A DNA stretch of 18,196 nt from Pyrodictiaceae archaeon (GTDB lineage Archaea; Thermoproteota; Thermoprotei_A; Sulfolobales; Pyrodictiaceae), in assembly GCA_027046105.1 (NCBI GenBank), contig JALTZQ010000009.1:1-18196 (forward strand), written 5' to 3'. The position numbers and the translations under genes were made by a program. The notes under the pieces were generated by a model. It worked only from the letters and a program-made list of their open reading frames with translations. It made no database searches and was not told the DNA's origin. Shown piece after piece: positions 12,826 to 18,196 of the stretch. Position 1 is the stretch's first letter. Each line of letters opens with the position of its first letter.

Positions 12826-14608
12826 ATTGCATTGCAGACCACTCTTCAATAGCTGCCTCTCCTCTCTTTCTCCTAATATAGGGTTCCACACGGAATTTGT
12901 AGACTAAGGCAGCAAGGGCAATTCCAGCTACTGCTAACTCTATAGGGTAAATTGTTGCAGCATAACTCGTACCGATCTCTGCTTGTGCACGTGCATTAAT
13001 TGCTATAATTATGAGTCGCACTAATATAAATGGTATAAGCGTAAGTATTGCATATAAGGTAGCAGCCGATAGAACCCATTTTCTTCTTGTTGCAAGTCCA
13101 ATGTATAGAATGAATGCATGTGGAATAGTTACAAGTGCTGATATTAATAGCACATTATTAGTGAGGCTTGAAAACGTCTCGATAGCGTCAAGTAGTGATA
13201 TGCTAAATCTGCCAGGCCATACGATATAGTATGGTAGTGCAAGTATAAGTAATGAGACTACTATTAGTGCAATATATGGGAGCATAGGGATTAAACCACG
13301 GCCATAAACAATGAGAATAAGTAGTAGAATTCCAAATATTGTTGACACTATTGACTCTATATTACTGCCATATCTTTCTGGTAATGTTGTTAGCTTTAGG
13401 GCACCAATCTTGTATATCGCGTAAGCGTCTATGGGGCTCCCATATACTATGACGTTGGTCTCTGTAGTTAAGAAAGCTAGTCCTTTCACAGAGGGTCTCC
13501 ATACAATAAGGTCGGCTAGTCTATAACCTAAAGCAAATGGAACATAATATAATGAAGTGTAAGCTTCTAGCTTAAGCTTCTTAGATGGAAACGCGATTTC
13601 ATCAAGAAAAACTGGTACCAGCATTTTTACCTCCTCTAAACTGATATTATGTCCAGCGTTTGGCTTTATGTAAGTATAAACTTGTGCTCCTCTCTCTCTA
13701 AGGGCTTTTATAGTAAGTTTCAATCCTGAAAGAGGAAAGTATGGATCATGTGTCGAAAACATGAAGTAGAAGTATTTACTACCTCCACAGCGCTGTGCAT
13801 ATGTCAATGGATCTATGTATGCTAAATTCTGTGCTAGAGGCGAATCAAGACTTACATCACTAGGTGCCATTATATTTGCAATACCGCCTGCTTTCACCAT
13901 ACAGTATATACATCCAGAGGATATTAATGGCACAATGGCCTTTACATTGGGATGAAGGCAGCCTACAACAATTGAGGCCATACCGCCCATAGATACACCT
14001 ATAACAGCAATGTTTGCAGCATCAGTATTATTCCATTGAAGTAGAAGTTCTACACCACGAAGTCCTGCTAAGTAGACTTGATAAAGTAGATTCTCCTCTA
14101 TTGGATCGAGTTTCAATACGGCTTCGCGCCAATCACGTGAACCAATAATGCCAGAAACTCCATGGCCAGGTGCATCAATTGCTAGTACAGTATAGCCTCT
14201 CATAGCTAAATGTTGTGCAAGTTCTAATACTTGTTCGTGGCTACCTCCTATGCCATGGATTAAAAGTATTGCTGGTGCAGGGGTAGCAAGATCGGGTCTT
14301 TGCAGTAAAACACCAAAAACGTATACGTTATCGCCAGGCTTTAATTTATAGAGTAGCTTATACTCAACAATAGGCATGTCATTGATAACGATGCTTGTTT
14401 TGTTAACTATGCGTAGGTCTATGTCACTCCCCCAATCAAACGAAAACCATAGGGAACTAAGCTTAGCCTCATTTACAGTATAGTTGTTTGGGTATTGCTC
14501 TTGGCCGACTATGGGTAGTGTAAGGATGCCAGTAAATATTAGTGCGACACCAATAAAGCTCATGAGTACTCTAAAGATTGTACTGATTGCCAATGAAACC
14601 ACCAGCAT
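12824..14608 (-). CDS. Membrane-anchored alpha/beta hydrolase with a C-terminal multi-span domain
   Basis: This 594-aa protein combines three parts. Residues about 7-32 form a hydrophobic signal anchor. Residues about 60-340 are an alpha/beta hydrolase with oxyanion loop HGIGG (118-122), nucleophile Ser206 in GVSMGG, probable acid Asp288 in STHDPYFP and His320 in NAGHNIS; APGHGVSG is also typical. After a bridging region come about five membrane spans (near 420-436, 441-463, 484-506, 511-536 and 554-572) and a basic tail (RRKRGE). Positive charges at 508-510 and 573-582 suggest a cytoplasmic tail and an external catalytic domain; this is inference. Esterase, peptidase or lipid acyl hydrolase activity is possible; the substrate cannot be named. 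ATG at 14608 lies five bases after the DUF1152 stop, so the two genes form an operon. It is convergent with the aminotransferase. Confidence 0.85.
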   Translation of the reverse strand: MLVVSLAISTIFRVLMSFIGVALIFTGILTLPIVGQEQYPNNYTVNEAKLSSLWFSFDWGSDIDLRIVNKTSIVINDMPIVEYKLLYKLKPGDNVYVFGVLLQRPDLATPAPAILLIHGIGGSHEQVLELAQHLAMRGYTVLAIDAPGHGVSGIIGSRDWREAVLKLDPIEENLLYQVYLAGLRGVELLLQWNNTDAANIAVIGVSMGGMASIVVGCLHPNVKAIVPLISSGCIYCMVKAGGIANIMAPSDVSLDSPLAQNLAYIDPLTYAQRCGGSKYFYFMFSTHDPYFPLSGLKLTIKALRERGAQVYTYIKPNAGHNISLEEVKMLVPVFLDEIAFPSKKLKLEAYTSLYYVPFALGYRLADLIVWRPSVKGLAFLTTETNVIVYGSPIDAYAIYKIGALKLTTLPERYGSNIESIVSTIFGILLLILIVYGRGLIPMLPYIALIVVSLLILALPYYIVWPGRFSISLLDAIETFSSLTNNVLLISALVTIPHAFILYIGLATRRKWVLSAATLYAILTLIPFILVRLIIIAINARAQAEIGTSYAATIYPIELAVAGIALAALVYKFRVEPYIRRKRGEAAIEEWSAMQ

Positions 14609-14613
14609 ATGCC

Positions 14614-15645
14614 TTAATATGTCTCGGGTATGCCACTTTTACCACATTTTGTAAACCAATTAAGCTTCTTCCTACCCTCATTACGCAGTTTTGCCAAGTC
14701 TATAGCTGAGAGCGACCCACTATATATAGTATATTCGAGGTCTTGTTCAAGGTCAAGCTCTGTATATACTCCGTATTCATTCAGCCTATTCTTGGCCTCA
14801 ATAATGGTCTCAGTGTCAGTAACAGCACGCGCTAGCTTGGAACGATCATAGATGCGTTTAGCATCTAGTATAAAACCGATTATATGTAAAGGGCTAAGCT
14901 CTATTTTCCTTGTTCCACTTCGTAGTTGAACTACTTCCTTGTACCCCTTAAGCACTAGTAGTGGTATTCGACTTGCTTCACTTGTTGTCCTAGAAACAAT
15001 CTCTTCTAGCAATTCCGTATACTCTTTATGTAAGCCTATGGACCATACATAAGCATCGATATAATCCATTACGCGCTTGATAGTCATTTCTGTTCCGAGC
15101 TCACCATCAGCACCAGGTGCAAATATAAGCAAGTATGCCCTTAAACTCGAATTAGCTATTGCAGCTAGCCCAAGACTGTCAGCGAGTGGGCTCCATAAAC
15201 CCTCCTCGCAGCCTTCAGCAAGAACATCACCACCAACATCTATACCTACAACAACATCACAGCCATGTAGTCGTGAAAGCTCTTCAAGTCCTAGACGTAA
15301 GCTGATTTCTCCACCCCATAGATCGAGGAGCGCTATAGGAGTCTTTGTAGTTGATGATACAATACAGGGAGTGGGCTCAATAATCCTGCCTCGACGTAGT
15401 GCATAGCAAGCACCATAAGTATAGCCAATGTATGTGCCTCGCTCTACGCCAATGAGACTATTGAGGGGTATAGGTCCTGGAAGTGGATCGTAGACAAAAC
15501 GCTCCCACACAATACTTGCATAGACGATGCGTACACGTAAAAGCCTTGACAACATTTCTCCAAGGACAAATGTTGAAACGATATCTCCTCCGCCACCCAT
15601 AGCGAAAAAGATAATGCAATTCTTGCTCCCAATGGGATTATGCAT
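14614..15645 (-). CDS. DUF1152-family protein of unknown function
   Basis: This 343-aa protein fits DUF1152, an uncharacterised family common in archaea. The marks I rely on are a glycine-rich AMGGGGDIVSTF near the N terminus (Gly17-Gly20), DPLPGPIPL, VVGIDVGGDVLAEG and LWSPLADSLGLAA. The GGGGD loop after a beta strand suggests binding of a phosphate or nucleotide, and the second GGD motif repeats the pattern; no enzyme activity is established. It appears soluble. I chose ATG at 15645, nine bases beyond GAGGA in the sequence GAGGAGTGA; GTG at 15654 overlaps that site and would add three residues. It is the first gene of an operon with the membrane hydrolase, and it is divergent from the nucleotidyltransferase gene. 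Confidence 0.82.
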   Translation of the reverse strand: MHNPIGSKNCIIFFAMGGGGDIVSTFVLGEMLSRLLRVRIVYASIVWERFVYDPLPGPIPLNSLIGVERGTYIGYTYGACYALRRGRIIEPTPCIVSSTTKTPIALLDLWGGEISLRLGLEELSRLHGCDVVVGIDVGGDVLAEGCEEGLWSPLADSLGLAAIANSSLRAYLLIFAPGADGELGTEMTIKRVMDYIDAYVWSIGLHKEYTELLEEIVSRTTSEASRIPLLVLKGYKEVVQLRSGTRKIELSPLHIIGFILDAKRIYDRSKLARAVTDTETIIEAKNRLNEYGVYTELDLEQDLEYTIYSGSLSAIDLAKLRNEGRKKLNWFTKCGKSGIPETY

Positions 15646-15756
15646 CTTTATCACTCCTCGTACGGTACTTAACCACTAATGCAGTATAGCTACTAGTAGT
15701 AGTTATGGTTGCGTCTAATCTAACGGGCTAACTGTAATTAATTGTTACAATTGCTA

Positions 15757-15763
15757 CTTATTA
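15757..15763 (+). promoter_or_regulatory. Possible TATA box of the nucleotidyltransferase gene
   Basis: CTTATTA lies about 26 bases before 15786, predicting a leader of about 20 bases containing GGGTG near 15794, which suits the GTG start at 15807. The match is modest. Confidence 0.35.
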
Positions 15764-15806
15764 GACACACTCTACGTATCTATGAGAATTCCTGGGTGTA
15801 ATCTAG

Positions 15807-16511
15807 GTGAAGGCTGTTATTCTAGCAGGTGGTTATGGTAAGAGACTCCGACCTTATACTGAGAATACTCCCAAGCCCTTAGTAGAAGTTGCAGGTAAAC
15901 CGATACTGGTCTGGCAGATAGAATGGCTGAAGAAGTATGGTGTCCTGGAATATGTAATACTAGTGGGCTACTTAAAAGAGAAGATAATTGAGTACCTGGG
16001 TAGTGGCTCTAAGCTAGGAGTACATGTTACATATGTTGTTGAAGATACACCGCTAGGTACAGCTGGCGCGTTAAAGAATGCTGAACCATTTCTTCGCAAC
16101 GAAGAAGTATTCCTGGTTCTCAATGGCGACATAATAACTAATCTCGATCCACGCCCCCTCATCAGTGCTTTAAGGTCTGGCAAGAACGTGATAGGTGCCA
16201 TAGCATCAGTCCCTTTAAGGAGCCCCTATGGTATAATTGAGGTTGATGCGGACGGATTTGTTAAGAGCTTTAGAGAAAAGCCAGTACTACAAGATTACTG
16301 GATAAACGCTGGTGTCTATGCTTTTACACCAGAAATATTCAATTATCTGCCAGAAAGAGGCGACATAGAGAGGGCAACATTTCCCAAACTAGCCGAGAAG
16401 CGAAAGATTGTTGCAGTCTATTATACCAGTGCTTATTGGCGTAGTATAGATACGCTCAAGGATATAGAAGAGGCTGGAAGAGACTTGACGCAAGGTATAC
16501 TATCCACATAG
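15807..16511 (+). CDS. Sugar-1-phosphate nucleotidyltransferase
   Basis: This enzyme makes a nucleotide sugar from a sugar 1-phosphate and an NTP, feeding glycan or glycolipid synthesis. The catalytic signature GGYGKRLRPYT (8-18) with PKP at 22-24 binds the triphosphate; Asp108 in LNGDII is the metal-binding acid; REKP (156-159) and NAGVY (167-171) complete the sugar pocket. The 234 aa comprise the catalytic domain only, with no C-terminal left-handed beta-helix, as in short mannose-1-phosphate guanylyltransferase-like or glucose-1-phosphate thymidylyltransferase-like proteins. The base and sugar cannot be assigned by eye. The GTG start is preceded by GGGTGTAATC, part of the ribosome-site consensus. 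It stands alone, convergent with the TFS-like gene. Confidence 0.92.
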   Translation: MKAVILAGGYGKRLRPYTENTPKPLVEVAGKPILVWQIEWLKKYGVLEYVILVGYLKEKIIEYLGSGSKLGVHVTYVVEDTPLGTAGALKNAEPFLRNEEVFLVLNGDIITNLDPRPLISALRSGKNVIGAIASVPLRSPYGIIEVDADGFVKSFREKPVLQDYWINAGVYAFTPEIFNYLPERGDIERATFPKLAEKRKIVAVYYTSAYWRSIDTLKDIEEAGRDLTQGILST

Positions 16512-16530
16512 AATAGATGAGAGATCGCAG

Positions 16531-16535
16531 TTTTT
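16531..16535 (+). terminator. T-run after the nucleotidyltransferase gene
   Basis: Five T lie 20 bases beyond the stop at 16511, in the 23-base gap between convergent genes. A plausible plus-strand termination tract. Confidence 0.4.
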
Positions 16536-16831
16536 CACTCTTCGGCACCTTCAAGCTCTTCCTGTAACTGCTCCAACAACACCTCCCTATACTCCTCACG
16601 TTCCTGCTCCCACTCCTCAAGCGATCTAAAGGGTCGTCGTCTTGCTTCACTAACCTTTGAGGTAGTTATAGTCCTCTCCTCTTCAGGTGATCTGGCAGCA
16701 ATAGCATAGCCTTGTAATTGAGTTGTAGGAATCTCTTGCTTATATCCACACCTGGGACACTGGAGTATAACCCTCTCACTTCCACGCTCTGTAGGCACCA
16801 TTAAACTACCACAGTTTGGGCAAAACTGCAT
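16535..16831 (-). CDS. TFS/RPA12-like zinc-ribbon protein lacking the second ribbon
   Basis: The 98-aa protein opens with a zinc ribbon matching the N-terminal domain of archaeal transcript cleavage factor TFS and of RNA polymerase subunits RPA12/RPB9/RPC11: MQFCPNCGSLMVP then LQCPRCGYK, with zinc ligands Cys4, Cys7, Cys25 and Cys28. Normal TFS has a second, C-terminal ribbon with an acidic Asp-Glu tip that reaches the polymerase active site. Here residues 35-98 instead form a charged helical tail, strongly acidic at the end (EEWEQEREEYREVL, then EELEGAEE), without cysteines. It could bind polymerase but should not stimulate cleavage in the known way. ATG at 16831 is preceded by GGGTGTTAATC. 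A general zinc-ribbon protein unrelated to polymerase remains possible. Confidence 0.8.
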   Translation of the reverse strand: MQFCPNCGSLMVPTERGSERVILQCPRCGYKQEIPTTQLQGYAIAARSPEEERTITTSKVSEARRRPFRSLEEWEQEREEYREVLLEQLQEELEGAEE

Positions 16832-17124
16832 AGATTAACACCCACAAGTATCATAATGTATGGCTCTTGGACTTTCTCTACACCACAACAAGCCTTTATG
16901 CTACCTGGGGATTACATATACTTTTCTAGCCTTTTCTGGCCAGTCATAAAGGAACCTTATGTACATTATACTAAAATCTATTATATTGTGAAATTGTACT
17001 ACGCAGTAACCTACTTAGGTCAGCATAATTCATTGAGAATAGGGTTAAATATTAGCTAATGTTTTGAGGATATGATTTAATGTATTGTTGATGCTTCACC
17101 ATTGTTGACCAGCTTCTTTCATTG

Positions 17125-17131
17125 TTTTTTT
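17125..17131 (+). terminator. Seven-T run, possible terminator of an unseen plus-strand transcript
   Basis: The tract TTCTTTCATTG followed by seven T spans 17113-17131 and resembles an archaeal terminator. No supported plus-strand gene ends nearby, so either it is chance AT-richness or an RNA runs through 16850-17110. Confidence 0.25.
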
Positions 17132-17192
17132 CTTGGTAAGTGAATGGTTAATGCTCCCCGCAACACTGTCGAAATAATTATTAGTTCGAGTA

Positions 17193-17200
17193 CTATATAA
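17193..17200 (+). promoter_or_regulatory. TATA box of the 253-aa gene
   Basis: CTATATAA is the clearest TATA box in the window. Its centre is about 30 bases before the TTG at 17227, predicting RNA starting around 17223, so the message should have at most a few leader bases. GGGGGAG at 17216-17222 would be used as ribosome site only if transcription starts earlier. Confidence 0.6.
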
Positions 17201-17226
17201 GCTAGAAGTAAATTTGGGGGAGTTGT

Positions 17227-17988
17227 TTGGCTCTTACATTGACGCGAAAGTTTAAGAGTGATGTTGTAGAACACGTGTTGGGCATTCTTAGCGACCCGAA
17301 CTTTATAATATCGTCATTACCTTATGTCATTGGTCGTGAAAAGGAAAAGATAGTATTAGGATTCTCACGCCTCCTTTTCCGTTTTCGTGATAATTATAGT
17401 GTAGAAGTTGAAGGCGGTTCGGGCCAAAATTATGTAGAGATTCGCCTAACAGGTGAGCGCAGTTTAATAGTTTTTAAATATCGCTGGGAGGATGATAAAT
17501 TCGTTATCGAAGCTATTTACCAGGGTCCACGATCTTGGATAGTAGTTCCAAAACTTAATGTAATGGCATTGGCGTTGCTTGATAAAGCAGAAAAGAATGC
17601 TGAGAAAGTTTTTATTCGTGATATTGAAGCTGTTGGTGATTATTCACGGCTTCTATCGTCTATTTCTTGGACTTCAAGACTAATAATGAAGTCCATGCTG
17701 CTCAAGAATGAACTCATTTCCGTGCCTAAGGGTGGGCTCATGAGCTATGTTGAGGGCCTCATAAGCAGTGGTATTATTCAGAGGTATCCTATTGTTTACG
17801 TCTCTGGATCGGGCGATAAAGGATCTTTTAGACTACTTTTCATTAATGGTAAATTAAGCGGTATTTATGCAGTAATAGATGGTAAGGAGTATATTGGAAA
17901 CGATAGAGCTCTGAATGCATATGAAGGTATATCGAGAGTACGTGTTTATGCTACTAGGTTTAAGCCAGAAGAGGTGATGAATATATGA
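17227..17988 (+). CDS. Uncharacterised 253-aa protein coupled to a flavodiiron-like gene
   Basis: I do not recognise this protein with confidence. The first 125 or so residues (helix DVVEHVLGIL, DPNFIISSLPYV, then alternating strands ending in a long helix LNVMALALLDKAEKNAEKV) have the order of a helix-grip, START/SRPBCC-like fold; this is inference. A linker with ISWTSRLIMKSMLLKNELI leads to a smaller C-terminal beta-rich part with GSGDKGSFRLLFINGKLSGIYAVIDG. No cysteines, signal peptide or membrane span are present. The start is TTG at 17227, supported by GGGGGAG and by the TATA box just upstream. Its TGA overlaps the ATG of the next gene (ATATGA), so the two products are probably made together and may act together. 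Confidence 0.72.
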   Translation: MALTLTRKFKSDVVEHVLGILSDPNFIISSLPYVIGREKEKIVLGFSRLLFRFRDNYSVEVEGGSGQNYVEIRLTGERSLIVFKYRWEDDKFVIEAIYQGPRSWIVVPKLNVMALALLDKAEKNAEKVFIRDIEAVGDYSRLLSSISWTSRLIMKSMLLKNELISVPKGGLMSYVEGLISSGIIQRYPIVYVSGSGDKGSFRLLFINGKLSGIYAVIDGKEYIGNDRALNAYEGISRVRVYATRFKPEEVMNI

Positions 17989-18196
17989 ACTTACGTGTCC
18001 ATAAACCATATGTTATTGCTGAGGAGGGCGATCATTTATTTATATGGCTTGGCTTAGATGAGGCTGACGCTGAGAAAGGTATCCTCACAAACCAGTACTT
18101 GATAATCGATAGTTACCAAGGCATGCTCATAGATCCTGGTGGTTACTTTGTATTCGAGAGGGTGTATGAAGCGGTTTCTGAGTTCATAAGGCCAGA
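17985..18196 (+). CDS. Metallo-beta-lactamase-fold protein, flavodiiron/ODP-like (partial, cut by window end)
   Basis: Only the first 70 residues are visible; the gene continues past the right edge. They match the opening of the flavodiiron (FprA) and oxygen-binding di-iron (ODP) branch of the metallo-beta-lactamase fold: an early strand LFIWLGL, then GILTNQYLIIDSYQGMLIDPGG, where the N/S-x-Y-L-I strand and the L-I-D-P/T-G-G turn are typical, then a helix before the expected metal site. The HxHxD metal ligands would lie beyond the window, so metal binding and any flavodoxin domain cannot be judged. Such proteins reduce or sense O2 or NO in anaerobes. ATG at 17985 overlaps the upstream stop, indicating translational coupling. 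Confidence 0.75.
   Translation, partial: MNLRVHKPYVIAEEGDHLFIWLGLDEADAEKGILTNQYLIIDSYQGMLIDPGGYFVFERVYEAVSEFIRP

Larger units (their letters stand above)
16832..17226. other. Long AT-rich intergenic region
   Basis: The 395 bases between divergent genes hold no gene I can support. A 67-codon frame at 16856-17059 lacks a ribosome site and has an odd aromatic-rich composition. The right part contains a seven-T run at 17125-17131 and a clear TATA box at 17193-17200. The AT-rich middle (about 16950-17080) has no repeat or tRNA-like fold that I can see. Confidence 0.5.

Noticed and set aside
16856..17059. 67-codon plus-strand ORF starting at ATG 16856
   Set aside because: It has no ribosome site, an unusual excess of Tyr, Phe and Trp, no recognisable motif, and lies in AT-rich intergenic DNA; more likely chance.
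17178..17196. TTCGAGT resembling a tRNA T-loop
   Set aside because: No acceptor, D or anticodon stems surround it; it overlaps the TATA box region of the next gene.
1..18196. CRISPR arrays, insertion sequences, rRNA or tRNA genes
   Set aside because: No regularly spaced repeats, transposase motifs, terminal inverted repeats, rRNA stretches or cloverleaf patterns were seen on either strand.

Overview
The window looks like chromosomal DNA from a hyperthermophilic, anaerobic crenarchaeon. Desulfurococcales, perhaps near Pyrodictium or Hyperthermus, is my best guess; no marker gene settles it. The evidence is frequent TTG and GTG starts, GGAGGTGATC-type ribosome sites, TATA-like boxes with short or absent leaders, T-run gene ends, an archaeal UMP kinase, a TFS-type RNA polymerase zinc ribbon and NiFe-hydrogenase maturation genes. 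I see no rRNA, tRNA, CRISPR array, insertion sequence or phage gene.

Layout: 1-607 is non-coding and holds a 13-bp tandem repeat. 608-2962 (+) carries malic enzyme and two tandem GNAT acetyltransferases. 3076-6322 (+) is a tight hyp operon: hypC, hypE, two unfamiliar small genes, then hypD. 6340-7923 (-) is the bifunctional NAD(P)HX repair enzyme Nnr. 8000-9723 (+) holds a small unknown gene, UMP kinase and a Nudix ADP-ribose pyrophosphatase. 9875-12810 (+) holds a DUF89 phosphatase-like protein, a 3-phosphoglycerate dehydrogenase and a class V aminotransferase, probably a serine module. 12824-15645 (-) is a two-gene operon: a DUF1152 protein and a multi-spanning membrane alpha/beta hydrolase. 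15807-16511 (+) is a sugar-1-phosphate nucleotidyltransferase. 16535-16831 (-) is a single-ribbon TFS-like protein. 17227 to the end (+) is an unknown 253-aa protein overlapping the start of a metallo-beta-lactamase (flavodiiron/ODP-like) protein cut by the window edge.

How the genes work together: HypC, HypD and HypE build and carry the Fe(CN)2CO group of NiFe hydrogenases, so the cell makes such an enzyme; hypA, hypB and hypF are not here. SerA plus the aminotransferase would make phosphoserine from 3-phosphoglycerate, and the DUF89 phosphatase-like gene beside them is a candidate for a third step. Nnr, Nudix and DUF89 all belong to families that clean up damaged or surplus metabolites, which suits a hot cytoplasm.

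The parts least explained by known biology are the two unknown genes inside the hyp operon (one may be a maturation-peptidase fold without its metal ligands), the DUF1152/membrane-hydrolase pair, the shortened TFS-like protein, and a hairpin plus 8-codon upstream ORF ahead of the DUF89 gene. All functional statements rest on reading the sequence by eye; no database search was run.
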